Shown here in pieces: positions 46,206 to 55,470 of a DNA stretch of 58,683 bases. The notes under the pieces were generated by a model. That model was not told the DNA's origin. It made no database searches and worked only from the letters and a program-made list of their open reading frames with translations. This DNA is from an alpha proteobacterium AAP81b (GTDB lineage: Bacteria; Pseudomonadota; Alphaproteobacteria; Sphingomonadales; Sphingomonadaceae): assembly GCA_001295935.1 (NCBI GenBank), contig LJHX01000089.1, positions 1 through 58,683 on the forward strand, read 5' to 3'. Numbering within the stretch: the first letter of the stretch is position 1; each line of letters begins with the position of its first letter. A program made the position numbers and the translations under genes.

Positions 46206-47096
46206 ATGCGGATTATCTTCATGGGCACGCCGGCCTTTGCCGTTCCGGCGTTCGCGGCGCTGCGCACTGCCGGCCACACGGTCATTGCCGCCTATACCCG
46301 CGCGCCGCGGCCGGCCGGACGCGGCAAGGCGCTGATGAAGTCGCCGGTCCATCTCGCCGCCGAGGCGGCAGGCGTGCCGGTGCTGACGCCGCGGACGCTC
46401 CGCGATCCCGACGCCCGGGCCGAATTCGCCGCGCTCGGCGCCGATGTCGCGGTTGTCGCCGCCTATGGGCTGATCCTGCCGCAGGCGGTGCTCGACCTGC
46501 CGGCGCGGGGCTGCCTCAACATCCATGCCTCGCTGCTGCCGCGCTGGCGGGGCGCCGCGCCGATCCAGCGGGCGATCCTCGCCGGCGATGCGACGACGGG
46601 CGTGACGATCATGCAGATGGAAGCCGGGCTCGATACCGGGCCGATGCTGGCGGCGCGGGCGACGCCGATCGCCCGCAAGACAGCAGGCGAGCTGACCGCC
46701 GAACTGGCCGAAATCGGCGCGGCGCTGATGGTCGAGACGTTGGCTGCGGCGTTTGTCGTGTTGCCCCAGGGCGAAGGCGCCACCCATGCCGCCAAGATCG
46801 ACAAGGCCGAGGCGCGGCTTGATTTCACCCGTCCCGCCGCCGGGCTCGAACGCGCCGTGCGGGCCTTCAACCCGGCACCCGGCGCCTTTTGCGAGATCCT
46901 CGGCGAGCGCGTGAAGATCCTCGCTGCCGACGTGACGTCGGGTGACCTCGGCCCCGGCGAAGTCGGCACCGGGCTCGCCATCGGCACCGGCGAGGGCGTG
47001 CTGCAACCCACCCTGGTGCAGCGCGCCGGCAAGCCGGCGATGGCGGTGCGCGACCTGCTCAACGGCTGGGCGCTGCCGAAGGACCTCCGCCTCTGA
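46206..47096 (+). CDS. fmt: Methionyl-tRNA formyltransferase Fmt
   Basis: Fmt formylates initiator Met-tRNA. The start [20 protein letters not shown], the active-site stretch [20 protein letters not shown] and [13 protein letters not shown] are conserved. The 296-residue protein has a typical C-terminal OB-like domain. Its stop overlaps the truA start (TGATG). A def gene is not seen beside it. Confidence 0.95.
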   Translation: MRIIFMGTPAFAVPAFAALRTAGHTVIAAYTRAPRPAGRGKALMKSPVHLAAEAAGVPVLTPRTLRDPDARAEFAALGADVAVVAAYGLILPQAVLDLPARGCLNIHASLLPRWRGAAPIQRAILAGDATTGVTIMQMEAGLDTGPMLAARATPIARKTAGELTAELAEIGAALMVETLAAAFVVLPQGEGATHAAKIDKAEARLDFTRPAAGLERAVRAFNPAPGAFCEILGERVKILAADVTSGDLGPGEVGTGLAIGTGEGVLQPTLVQRAGKPAMAVRDLLNGWALPKDLRL

Positions 47097-47845
47097 TGCG
47101 GCGGCTGCGGGTAACGGTGGAATATGACGGCCGGCCCTTCATGGGCTGGCAGCGCCAGGATCATGGCCCCTCGGTCCAGGGGGCCATCGAAGCGGCGATC
47201 CATGCGGTGACCGGCGAAACCGTCCAGGTGTTCAGCGCCGGGCGCACCGATGCCGGCGTCCATGCCGAGGCGATGGTGGCGCATTTCGATCTCGCCAGCG
47301 CGCTGGCGCCGTTTCGCATCATGGAAGCGCTCAATGCCCGGCTGCGGCCCGCCCCCGTTGCCATCCTCGATTGTGTCGAAGCGCCGGGCTTCCACGCCCG
47401 CTTCGACTGCCGCGAGCGGCGCTATCGCTATCGCATCATCAACCGCCGCGCACCGCTGACCTGGCAGGCGGGCCTCGCCTGGCGCGTGCCGGTGGCGCTC
47501 GACGCCGCGGCGATGCATGCGGCGGCGCAGCGCCTCGTCGGCCGCCACGACTTCACCACTTTCCGCTCGGCGCACTGCCAGGCCGACAGCCCGCTGCGCA
47601 CGCTCGACGAACTGCGGGTCGAACGTGCCGGCGAGGAGGTGCTGATCTTCGCGCGGGCGCGGTCATTCCTCCATCATCAGGTACGCTCGATGACCGGCTG
47701 CCTGAAGCTGGTCGGCGAGGGCCGCTGGACCGCCGACGACCTGGCCGCGGCGCTGGCGGCACGCCATCGCGACGCGCTGGGAGTCAACGCCCCGCCCGAT
47801 GGGCTGACATTCCTAACCGCATGTTACACTGAAGTGTCGGCCTGA
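47096..47845 (+). CDS. truA: tRNA pseudouridine(38-40) synthase TruA
   Basis: TruA isomerises uridines 38-40 in the tRNA anticodon arm. The 249-residue protein has the early [17 protein letters not shown], the catalytic aspartate in [15 protein letters not shown], and [18 protein letters not shown]. It is coupled to fmt by a one-base overlap. Confidence 0.95.
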   Translation: MRRLRVTVEYDGRPFMGWQRQDHGPSVQGAIEAAIHAVTGETVQVFSAGRTDAGVHAEAMVAHFDLASALAPFRIMEALNARLRPAPVAILDCVEAPGFHARFDCRERRYRYRIINRRAPLTWQAGLAWRVPVALDAAAMHAAAQRLVGRHDFTTFRSAHCQADSPLRTLDELRVERAGEEVLIFARARSFLHHQVRSMTGCLKLVGEGRWTADDLAAALAARHRDALGVNAPPDGLTFLTACYTEVSA

Positions 47846-47914
47846 TTTACACATCGTGACGGCGGGTTGCAGTGCAGCGTCGGCGTTTCAGGCGCTTGTC
47901 GCGCCGCCCGCCAC

Positions 47915-47930
47915 TGGCACGATAATTGCT
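47915..47930 (+). promoter_or_regulatory. Consensus sigma-54 (-24/-12) promoter
   Basis: TGGCACGATAATTGCT matches the sigma-54 consensus TGGCAC-N5-TTGC with GG-N10-GC spacing. Predicted transcription start is near 47941, 30 bp before a small ATG-started gene. It is one of the two best sigma-54 sites in this window; PrsR (36-37.4 kb) or the flagellar activator (1.8-3.0 kb) could drive it. Confidence 0.75.
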
Positions 47931-47970
47931 TACCGCTGGTTTAAAGCAACGGTCGCACGGTGAATTAGAA

Positions 47971-48111
47971 ATGCCACAATATCGGGCGCCCCGCCCCAAG
48001 CGGCTGCGCTTTCTCTGGTTGGCGGGCCTCGCCCTCGGCATCGCCGGCGGCGCCATCGCCGCGGTCAGCCTGACCCAATCCGGTCAACGCCCCGCCGTCA
48101 CCACCGGTTGA
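47971..48111 (+). CDS. 46-residue single-pass membrane protein behind a sigma-54 promoter
   Basis: The product is basic at the N-terminus (PQYRAPRPKRLRFLW), has one membrane helix (LWLAGLALGIAGGAIAAVSL) and a short polar tail. It resembles no named family I recall. The ribosome site is weak (GGTGAATTAGAA), but the start 30 bp after a predicted sigma-54 transcription start makes it the obvious target. It may instead be a non-coding or leader transcript. Confidence 0.5.
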   Translation: MPQYRAPRPKRLRFLWLAGLALGIAGGAIAAVSLTQSGQRPAVTTG

Positions 48112-48153
48112 GCGATCGGCGCTGCGCCGCGGCGCCGCCGGGGCGGAGGCGCG

Positions 48154-49665
48154 TCAACGCCAGCCAAGCGCTTCGGCCATGATGTGAAAGATCAGATTCT
48201 GTTCGATGACCCCGGCGGCAAGCTCGCTGCGCGGGCCGTCAGCGAACAGCGCGACATCCTCGCCGCCATGGCTTTCCGATCCCGTGCCATAGGTCTTGTC
48301 GGCAAGGCGGTTCTTGTCATTGGGCGGCAAGGTCGAGGATAGCGGCGGCGACACGCGCGGGCCGTTGGCGTAGCTCAGCGTCGTCATCGGCCGGCCCTGG
48401 TCGTCGAGCGCCCAACCTTCGGGGCTGACCGGCCCGCTCGCCTCGCCGGCGGCGGCGTTGTGGATATAGCCGAGGATGTCGTTGCCGCGCTCGGGGTAGC
48501 CGGCGATGGTCATGACATGGCTGTGGTCGGCGGTGACCAGCACCAGCGTGTCGTTGAGATCGACCGACGCCAGCACCGCCGCCACAGCGCGACTGAACTG
48601 CTGCGTTTCGCTGAGCGCCCGCGCCGGGTTGCTGGCGTGATGGGCGTGGTCGATGCGGCCGCCCTCGATCATCAGATAATAGCCGCGGCGTCGCGCCTTG
48701 CTGCCCGCCGCCAGCTTGGCGACGGCGAAGCGCGCCATGTCGGCGAGGCTCGGTTCCTTGCCGGGATCGCGATCGGCCTCGAAGGTCAGGTGATCATTGT
48801 TGAACAGCCCGAGCACCGGCCCCGGCGCGCGCGGATCGAGGCCGCCGAAGCCCGCCGCGCCATCGACATAGCTGCCGGCCGGAAAGCGCGCCTTCCAGGC
48901 GGCGACGAGATCGGCGCCATCGTCGCGGCTGCCGCCCTGCGCGGTCGGCAGGAAGCGCGCCCGGCCGCCGCCGAGGACGACATCGAGGCCGCCACCGGCG
49001 GCGCCCGCCGGGGCGAAATCGACGAGCTGGCGGGCGATGTCGGGGCAGCCCGAGGCGCGATCGGTGGCGGGATAGGCGCGGTCGGCGCCCTCCCAATTGC
49101 GGTTGGGGACATGGGCGAAGACTGCCGCCGGGGTTGCATGGGTGATGCGCGTCGTCGTGACGACGCCAACGCCCATGCCGCGGCGCTTGGCGATTTCGGC
49201 GAGCGTCGTCGGCAGCGCCGCCGGGGTCTTGCAGGCGGCGGCGTCCTGGCCCGCGCCGAAGTTGATCGTGCCGATGCGCGTCTTGACGCCGGTGTTCATG
49301 GCGCTGGCGGTGCCTGCGCTGTCGGGCACCTGGGCATTCGTATTGTAGGTCTTGACGAGGGCGACGTGGGGCAGCGTTTCAAAAGCGAGGCTGTTCTCCT
49401 CGCCGGTGCGCGGCGGGCCGCTCGCCGGATGCTGGCCATCATAGATGCGCCCGGCGGTGATGGTGGCGATGCCCATGCCGTCGCCGATCATCAGGATGAC
49501 GTTCCTGGCGCGCTTGGGCCGGTTGACGGCGCGCAGGCGCTGGCCGAGCGCGGTGCGCGCCGCCTGCCAGGTGTCGTCCTTGACCGGCGTCTCGAGCGCG
49601 GGCGGCGGCGCTGCCAGCGCCGGCGCGGCGGCGAGCAGCACGAACATGGTCAGGGTGCGAATCAT
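48154..49665 (-). CDS. Alkaline phosphatase
   Basis: This is a secreted phosphomonoesterase. After a signal peptide (MIRTLTMFVLLAAAPALAAP) it has VILMIGDGMG, the nucleophile serine in PDSAGTASAM, IEGGRIDHAHHA, TADHSHVM and GSESHGGEDVA, the usual Zn/Mg ligands. It has 503 residues. ATG 49665 is preceded by GGAGGG at a good distance. The gene sits alone facing leftward. Confidence 0.93.
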   Translation of the reverse strand: MIRTLTMFVLLAAAPALAAPPPALETPVKDDTWQAARTALGQRLRAVNRPKRARNVILMIGDGMGIATITAGRIYDGQHPASGPPRTGEENSLAFETLPHVALVKTYNTNAQVPDSAGTASAMNTGVKTRIGTINFGAGQDAAACKTPAALPTTLAEIAKRRGMGVGVVTTTRITHATPAAVFAHVPNRNWEGADRAYPATDRASGCPDIARQLVDFAPAGAAGGGLDVVLGGGRARFLPTAQGGSRDDGADLVAAWKARFPAGSYVDGAAGFGGLDPRAPGPVLGLFNNDHLTFEADRDPGKEPSLADMARFAVAKLAAGSKARRRGYYLMIEGGRIDHAHHASNPARALSETQQFSRAVAAVLASVDLNDTLVLVTADHSHVMTIAGYPERGNDILGYIHNAAAGEASGPVSPEGWALDDQGRPMTTLSYANGPRVSPPLSSTLPPNDKNRLADKTYGTGSESHGGEDVALFADGPRSELAAGVIEQNLIFHIMAEALGWR

Positions 49666-49702
49666 CGGGGGCCCTCCGGTCAGAATGCGTATCGCGGCAG
49701 CG

Positions 49703-50623
49703 TTACAGCAGCCCGATCTCGCGCAGCCGCTCATGCAGATAGTCATGCGCGGTGATCGGCGCATAGTCGCGTGGGCCGCCAGGGAGCGTTTCAATGCGGT
49801 AATCCGGCCGGAAGTGGAGGAAGAAGGGCATCGAATAGCGCGAGAAGCCGGCGCGTTCGGGCGATGGCCCAGCGACGCGGTGGGTCGTCGACGGCAGCCG
49901 CGCGCCGGTCAGGCGCTGCAGCATGTCGCCGATGTTGCAGACGAGCGCACCGGGCGGCGGCGCGATGTCGAGCCACTGGCCGTCGCGCGCCAACAGTTGC
50001 AGCCCGGCCTCCTCGGCGCCGAGCAACAGGGTGATGACGTTGATATCCTCATGCGCCCCGGCACGGATGCGGCCGGCGGCCTCGGCCGGCACCGGCGGGT
50101 AATGCAGCAGCCGCAGGATCGAATTGCCACCGGCGACGGCGTCGTCGAAATGGCCGGCTGCCAACCCGAGATGGACGGCGATGGCGCGCAGCAGCCTAAG
50201 CCCGGCGTGATCGAGCGCCGCGAACAGTTCCGAAATGGCGGGGCGGAAATCGGCGACTTCCGCGGGCCAGAGATTGTCGGGCATGGCGGCTTCATAGGCA
50301 CTGCCGGCGGGTGCCTTGCGGCCCATGTGCCAGAATTCCTTCAAGTCGGCGACGCCGGCATCCTTGGCGCCTTCCACGCCGAAGGGCGTGAAGCCGCGTT
50401 GGCCGCCGCCGCCCGGCACGATGTATTTCGCCTTGACCGCCTCCGGCAACGCGAAAAAGGCGCGCGCCGCCGCCTCGGCGCGGGCGATCAGCGCCGCGTC
50501 GATGCCATGATCGGCGACGACGGCAAAGCCGGTGCGGGCAAAGGCCTCGCCGAGCGCCGTGGCGGCGGCCGGCAGGTCGGAATCGACGAGAGCGAGCGGA
50601 ACGGGTTCGATGGCGGCACGCAT
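49703..50623 (-). CDS. Isopenicillin N synthase-like 2-oxoglutarate/Fe(II) oxygenase
   Basis: This 306-residue protein shows a 2OG-oxygenase fold: N-terminal FARTGFAVVADHGID, iron ligands in AHEDINVITLLLG (H and D) and STTHRVAGP (H), and the 2OG-binding RYSMPFFLH. It is like the IPNS-type family, substrate not known. It ends with a TAA. ATG 50623 starts MRAAIEPVPLAL. Confidence 0.87.
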   Translation of the reverse strand: MRAAIEPVPLALVDSDLPAAATALGEAFARTGFAVVADHGIDAALIARAEAAARAFFALPEAVKAKYIVPGGGGQRGFTPFGVEGAKDAGVADLKEFWHMGRKAPAGSAYEAAMPDNLWPAEVADFRPAISELFAALDHAGLRLLRAIAVHLGLAAGHFDDAVAGGNSILRLLHYPPVPAEAAGRIRAGAHEDINVITLLLGAEEAGLQLLARDGQWLDIAPPPGALVCNIGDMLQRLTGARLPSTTHRVAGPSPERAGFSRYSMPFFLHFRPDYRIETLPGGPRDYAPITAHDYLHERLREIGLL

Positions 50624-50731
50624 GATGCGCCGCTTTTGCCGCAGAAGCGCGGCGATTGACAGGGGCGGCGCCGCCCGATTGAAGGCCGCCGCGCCCGTAA
50701 CGAAAACCGGCGGGCCTTCGGGGACGGGAAC

Positions 50732-51619
50732 ATGCGCCTTATCAGCTTCGCCGCCATTGCCCTCGTCATCAGCGGCCCGGCCGCGGCGGCACCGATCCCC
50801 GAGGCGGTGGCAAAGATGATCGACGCCGCCGCCGGCGACCCGGCCCAGCTGGCGACCATCGCCGAGATCGCCAAGCGCACCAATCCCGATGCCGTCGCCG
50901 AGATCGACGCCCGCGTCGCGGCACTGACCAAGGCGCAGGCCGACGCCCGTGAGGCCAAGCTTGCCGGCCAGGGCTTCTTCGACGGCTGGAGCGGCTCGGG
51001 CGAAGCCGGCGCCTTCACCACCTCGGGCAATACTCGCAATACCGGTATCGCCGTTGGCGCCACGGTGACCAAGGAAAGCCGCAAATGGAAGCACAAGCTG
51101 CGCGCTATGGTCGACTATCAGCGCCAGAGCGGCGTCACCACCAAGGAACGCTATTTTGCCGGCTATGAGGGCAATTACAACATCACGCCGCGCCTCTACG
51201 CGCTGGTTACGCTCAGCTACGATCGCGATCCCTTCTCGGGCTTCAACAGCCGCTTTTCGGAATCGCTCGGCCTTGGCTATCGCCTCATCGATCGCCCCAA
51301 CCTCGGCCTGTCGCTCGAAGGCGGCCCGGCAGTGCGGCAGACGCGCTTCACCGACGGCCGCAACGACAATCGCTTCGCCGGGCGCATCGCCGGCGATTTC
51401 CGCTGGCAGATCACCCCGATCCTCGCCTTCACCGAAACCGCGTCGCTGTTCGCCGACAGCGGCAACACCTCGCTGATGTCGCTGACCGCGCTGACCGCCA
51501 AATTGGGCGGCGATTTTTCGGCGCGGCTGTCGTTCCAATTGAACACCGAATCGAACCCGCCGCTCGGCCGCGCCAATGAGGACACGATCTCGCGCGTCAC
51601 CCTGGTCTATGGCTTCTGA
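50732..51619 (+). CDS. DUF481 outer-membrane-like protein
   Basis: The 295-residue protein has a signal peptide (MRLISFAAIALVISGPAAAA), a short helical N-terminal region and a beta-barrel-like domain of the DUF481 family (GSGEAGAFTTSGNTRNTGIA, FAGYEGNYNITPRLYALVTL, ESLGLGYRLIDRPNLGLSLE), ending with an aromatic residue as outer-membrane proteins do. Function is not known. Confidence 0.87.
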   Translation: MRLISFAAIALVISGPAAAAPIPEAVAKMIDAAAGDPAQLATIAEIAKRTNPDAVAEIDARVAALTKAQADAREAKLAGQGFFDGWSGSGEAGAFTTSGNTRNTGIAVGATVTKESRKWKHKLRAMVDYQRQSGVTTKERYFAGYEGNYNITPRLYALVTLSYDRDPFSGFNSRFSESLGLGYRLIDRPNLGLSLEGGPAVRQTRFTDGRNDNRFAGRIAGDFRWQITPILAFTETASLFADSGNTSLMSLTALTAKLGGDFSARLSFQLNTESNPPLGRANEDTISRVTLVYGF

Positions 51620-51623
51620 AGGT

Positions 51624-51974
51624 TCAGCAGCGGATCGGCGCGTAGCGATAGACGGCGTGGCCGAGCGCCACCATTCGGCACGACACATCGACGCCATTGA
51701 CGCTGACGCGCGCCAGCAGGCGACCATAGGCGTCGCGACCCTGGGGGCGGAGCGTCACCCGGCCGCCGCGCACCATGGCGATCAGCGCGCGCTTGGCGGC
51801 GCCGCCATTGCCGGGGGTGCAGCGCCGGCCGGGGTTGCAATGGCCGGGCAGTTCGGGGGCGTCGATGCCGACGATCCGCACCCGCGCCGGCAGGTTGCGG
51901 CAGCTGATGGTGTCGCCGTCGATCACCCAAGGGCGTTCGCAGACGATGGCAGGCGGCGGTGCGGCGGAAAGCAT
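51624..51974 (-). CDS. Thermonuclease (SNase)-like protein
   Basis: This short nuclease-fold protein, 116 residues, contains WVIDGDTISC, VRIVGIDAPELPG and GRDAYGRLLARVSVNG, the staphylococcal-nuclease core. The reading frame is open upstream and a signal-like hydrophobic stretch could precede it, but no good start is seen there. It faces the DUF481 gene tail-to-tail, 4 bp apart. Confidence 0.8.
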   Translation of the reverse strand: MLSAAPPPAIVCERPWVIDGDTISCRNLPARVRIVGIDAPELPGHCNPGRRCTPGNGGAAKRALIAMVRGGRVTLRPQGRDAYGRLLARVSVNGVDVSCRMVALGHAVYRYAPIRC

Positions 51975-52068
51975 GGCGCCGCCCTGCCCGATTGCTGCCC
52001 CGATCGCCAGCGCGGCGTCGCCTGTTGACCCCCCGCCGCCGCCTCCCTTATAGGGCTGCCTCCGCGAT

Positions 52069-52145
52069 GGCAGCGTAGCTCAGTTGGTGAGAGCGCCGGA
52101 TTCATAACCCGGAGGTCGGCAGTTCAAATCTGCCCGCTGCTACCA
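52069..52145 (+). tRNA. tRNA-Met (CAT), elongator type
   Basis: The plus strand folds as a tRNA with acceptor GGCAGCG/CGCTGCT, D-loop AGCTCAGTTGGTGAGAGC, anticodon loop TTCATAA (CAT), T-loop GTTCAAAT and encoded CCA. The 5' end is paired, unlike an initiator tRNA. A tRNA-Ile2 (lysidine) identity with the same anticodon is not ruled out by this alone. Confidence 0.92.
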
Positions 52146-52254
52146 AATCGTCTTCGGTACTGAACCGCGTCTGGCGCAACATGCGGGAGCGACCAAAGAA
52201 GGTCACCCTCCACGTTGCAGGCTACCGACGTGCGCGGGCGCCAAGCGCAAGCGC

Positions 52255-53625
52255 CTAATTGTTGGTAAGCTTCGCAGCGGTAGGCAGTGGGCGACCGTCC
52301 ATATCGGTCAACCTGAAATCGAGTAACGCTGCTCGGCGATAGCTCAGCTCATAGGGGCTATCCGTATCGACCCCAGCCTCCCGTTTCACCATCACCGCTG
52401 CCGACGGCCTTATGGTCAGAACAAGCATCGCGGTCCGGTCACGCAGCGATCGCAGTATCGCCGGTCCTTCCTGCTCATTGGCCGGCAGCAGAAAATTCGT
52501 CCTCAAATCGAGCTGGAATCCGAATCCACCGTAGGCATAGGCCACAAGCGGGTACATTTTGGTGTCACCCGGATCGGGGTCTTCGACAAAAGCTCCCCAA
52601 ACCAATCCATTGCCGCCCGGTCTCTCACAGGCAACTTGCATCAACAATTTCGGCGCAACGAATTGCAATCTATCTTGACCAAAACTCTGTGATATCTGCA
52701 CGTCCAAGAGTGCTTTTTCACGTGTCCACCTTGTACCAATTGCCGCCTTATTTCCGAAAGTGTTGACAGGAAACCCTTTTCGCGCCGAGTCCCACTGATC
52801 TAGTTCAACCTGTATGACTAAAGTCAAGTCTTGGACAACCGATGGCCCCCATTTCTCACTGAATTCTCGCTCTGCATCCTGTTGGAAGCGCTTTATATCA
52901 AAATTACCGGGGCGAAACTCATCGGTATCGGCGTTCTGCATTTGGATTAAGTTTGAGCAATTGCTTACCGCCGAAAAGAAACTCCACATTTTTTCGCGAT
53001 TGAATCGAACTGGCGCTTGACCACTTATAAAATGTGCCAGAAACTCCAATCTTGCGGCTTGCGCCTCCGGTCGATAGCGATCGACGTTTCGCAGTCGGAA
53101 GGTTTGATCAATGGCTGCATTCCAACGCGGCTCTCCCGCGACATATGGCGCGCGCGACGCCACGACCTCGACACGACGCGACGGCGTCGGCCGATCGGCC
53201 GCAGCCGATGGCCGGCCGATAGCCCCCCTTGGATAAATCTGTGCCAGATATCGATCGAAGTTGCTGCGAGTCTTCGGGGCCTCGCAAAACGCAAGAACTC
53301 CCTGCTAGCGCGCCGAAGCCAGCATGACGTTTCGCTTTCCAATAAACGCCATCTTTGAGTCGAATCCCAAAGTATTTTCGTAGGCATTGATAGCCGCAGC
53401 CTGCTCCGGCGGCACACGCCAGCCGCACAATATCGATGCAGCACGGACGTAAGCCATCTTTTCTTCATTAATGACGGAATTCGATTCTTGTGGGGCAGCA
53501 GCAGCAGATGCGGCAGGTCGTGCCGGAGCGCCCGCAGCGTAACCGCTACCGGCGAGCAGGCAGGATAGAATCACCCAACCTGCGGCCCAACTGATCCCAC
53601 CATCGCGCATCGAGGAAACCTGCAT
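52255..53625 (-). pseudogene. Secreted protein of unknown function, split by an in-frame TAG
   Basis: One frame of 457 codons runs from ATG 53625 (GGAGGGG upstream) to TAG 52255, interrupted only by TAG at 53307-53305 (codon 107). A signal peptide (about ISWAAGWVILSCLLAGSGYA) is followed by an Ala/Pro linker, a helical segment (AASILCGWRVPPEQAAAINA, GKRNVMLASAR) and, past the stop, QGVLAFCEAPKTRSNFDRYL. The C-terminal 300 residues are polar and beta-rich, not recognised. Local GC is lower than in neighbours. The 302-residue downstream frame (52255-53163, GTG) could be read as a separate gene, but it has no ribosome site. Confidence 0.55.
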
Positions 53626-53807
53626 CTGAGACACCCCTCCGGGAACCGATAAGCTATTTCAACCAGGACTTTCCACAATAAAGAATACCGCTCCCTTACG
53701 TTACAGAGATGTTTCACGAGGCGGTGCCGTTCTGAGGCCCGTCAAAATGGCCCGGGTTGACGTGTGCGCCACCCTCCGCGAGACAAAGCCGGAAACAGCT
53801 TGGGAAA

Positions 53808-54782
53808 ATGAACGCCATGACAATTCCAGCCAGCCTTGCCGGTCGCCTGTCGATCCCCGTCATCGGCTCGCCGCTGTTCATCATCTCGGGCCCGGAGCTG
53901 GTCATGGCGCAGTGCCGCGCCGGCGTCATCGGCAGCTTCCCCAGCCTCAACGCCCGGCCGATCGCCCAGTTCGAGGAATGGCTGCAGCGCCTCAACAGCG
54001 AGCTGACGCCGCAGGACGCGCCCTATGCCGTCAACCTCATCGTCCACAAATCGAACGACCGGCTGATGGACGACCTGGCGCTGTGCGTGAAGTACAAGGT
54101 GCCACTGGTGATCACGTCGCTTGGCGCGCGCTACGACGTCAACGAGGCGATCCACAGCTATGGCGGCATCGTCATGCACGATGTCATCACCAACGCCTTT
54201 GCGAAGAAGGCGATCGAAAAGGGCGCCGACGGCCTGATCGCCGTGGCGGCGGGCGCCGGCGGCCATGCGGGGACGATCTCGCCCTTCGCGCTGATCCAGG
54301 AAATCCGCGAATGGTTCGACGGCCCGCTGGCGCTGTCGGGCAGCATCGCCAATGGCGCCGCGGTGCTGGCGGCCGAAGCGATGGGCGCCGATTTCGGCTA
54401 TATCGGCTCGGCGTTCATCGCCACCGCCGAGGCGCGCGCCGCCGAGGGCTACAAGACGATGATCGTCGATTCGGCCGCCAACGACATCGTCTATTCGAAC
54501 CTGTTCACCGGGGTGCACGGCAATTATCTGCGCCCTTCGATCGTCAACGCCGGTCTCGATCCCGATAACCTCGCCGAGAGCGACCCGAGCAAGATGAACT
54601 TCGGCAGCGGCGGCAACACCGAGGCCAAGGCGTGGAAGGACATCTGGGGCTGCGGCCAGGGCATCGGCGCGGTCAAGGCGGTGCTGCCGGCGGCCGATCT
54701 CGTCGCCCGGCTGCGCCGTGAATATGATGCGGCGCGGGGGCGGATGCTCGGCACCGGCGCCGCGGCGCTGGCGGCGGAATAG
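53808..54782 (+). CDS. Nitronate monooxygenase (NPD-like)
   Basis: This flavin-dependent TIM-barrel enzyme of 324 residues shows the N-terminal IPVIGSPLFIISGPELVMAQ, the loop VAAGAGGHAGTISPFALIQE, and SGSIANGAAVLAAEAMGADF. These match the nitronate monooxygenase family. ATG 53808 has GGGAAA just before; ATG 53817 is an alternative, and the frame reaches to 53757. Confidence 0.88.
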   Translation: MNAMTIPASLAGRLSIPVIGSPLFIISGPELVMAQCRAGVIGSFPSLNARPIAQFEEWLQRLNSELTPQDAPYAVNLIVHKSNDRLMDDLALCVKYKVPLVITSLGARYDVNEAIHSYGGIVMHDVITNAFAKKAIEKGADGLIAVAAGAGGHAGTISPFALIQEIREWFDGPLALSGSIANGAAVLAAEAMGADFGYIGSAFIATAEARAAEGYKTMIVDSAANDIVYSNLFTGVHGNYLRPSIVNAGLDPDNLAESDPSKMNFGSGGNTEAKAWKDIWGCGQGIGAVKAVLPAADLVARLRREYDAARGRMLGTGAAALAAE

Positions 54783-54786
54783 CGCC

Positions 54787-54918
54787 ATGGCGACTTTCAG
54801 CCTGCGCCTGCGGCTGCTCGGGCTGGCGCTGCTCACCGGGGCGCTCAGCCAATATTGCGTCGCCGCCGGCCCCTGCGCCGCGCCGGGCGCGGAAACCGCC
54901 GCCATCGCCGGGGGTTGA
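54787..54918 (+). CDS. Possible 43-residue signal-peptide-like protein (weak)
   Basis: This frame between the monooxygenase and the DUF3775 gene begins MATFSLRLRLLGLALLTGAL and ends AAIAGG, a hydrophobic N-terminus and a short tail. There is no convincing ribosome site and no family recalled. It may be a chance frame in GC-rich DNA. Confidence 0.25.
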   Translation: MATFSLRLRLLGLALLTGALSQYCVAAGPCAAPGAETAAIAGG

Positions 54919-54947
54919 CCCCGGCAACGCCAGAAGGGACCGCGCCT

Positions 54948-55337
54948 GTGGAATTGACGATTGCCCTTGAAACCGTCTGTCGGCTGATCCTGCGGCTGCG
55001 CGAGGCCGAAGCGCTTGTTGTCGATGCCGATGACGATGCCGACGCCGACGGCGACATCGACGCGATCGACGACGAGGGCGACAACCCCGCCGAGGAGGAG
55101 ATCCGCGCCATCGTCGACGACATGGGCGACGACGAACAGGCCGAGGTCATAGCCCTCGCGCTGGTCGGGCGCGGTACCTATGAGGCGACCGAATGGGCCG
55201 ACGCCCTCGACGCCGCGGTCGACGAAGCCGATGACGCCGCCGAATGGATGCTCGCCCAGCCAACCTTGAGCATTGATCTCGAAGCCGGGCTGGCGGCGTT
55301 CGACCTCAGCTGCGACGGGCTGGGGACGGTCGTCTGA
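54948..55337 (+). CDS. DUF3775 family protein
   Basis: This is a 129-residue acidic protein starting with GTG, with AGAAGGGA upstream. The sequence (ELTIALETVCRLILRLREAE, IVDDMGDDEQAEVIALALVG, EATEWADALDAA) matches DUF3775. A central Asp-rich stretch (DADDDADADGDIDAIDDEGD) stands out. It is found in many alphaproteobacteria; function unknown. A repeat module on the minus strand follows its stop. Confidence 0.75.
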   Translation: MELTIALETVCRLILRLREAEALVVDADDDADADGDIDAIDDEGDNPAEEEIRAIVDDMGDDEQAEVIALALVGRGTYEATEWADALDAAVDEADDAAEWMLAQPTLSIDLEAGLAAFDLSCDGLGTVV

Positions 55338-55353
55338 GCCCCGCCGCTGCAGC

Positions 55354-55388
55354 TGGAAGTTGACCAACTTTACCGTTTCGGACGGTTT
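55354..55388 (-). repeat. 35-bp dispersed repeat, copy 2
   Basis: This is the exact 35-bp match to 18212-18246, on the minus strand. It lies between the DUF3775 gene and secF and contains the same dyads, TGGAAGTTGACCAACTTTAC and further to ACGGTTT on the plus strand. The paired promoter-like box is at 55471-55493, about 100 bp upstream in the repeat's own direction. Confidence 0.85.
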
Positions 55389-55470
55389 TCGATGGGCGCT
55401 GCAAGGGTTGCGTGAGGGTATCGGGAGGCTGTCGGCAAGGGCGGCGGCGGTGGCCATGCCGGGTCCTTAA

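Noticed and set aside
53742-55457. 571-codon minus-strand frame running from the repeat module through the DUF3775 and monooxygenase genes
   Set aside because: Antisense to two convincing genes and without recognisable motifs; only its first part (the module ATG and repeat peptide) is kept as of interest.
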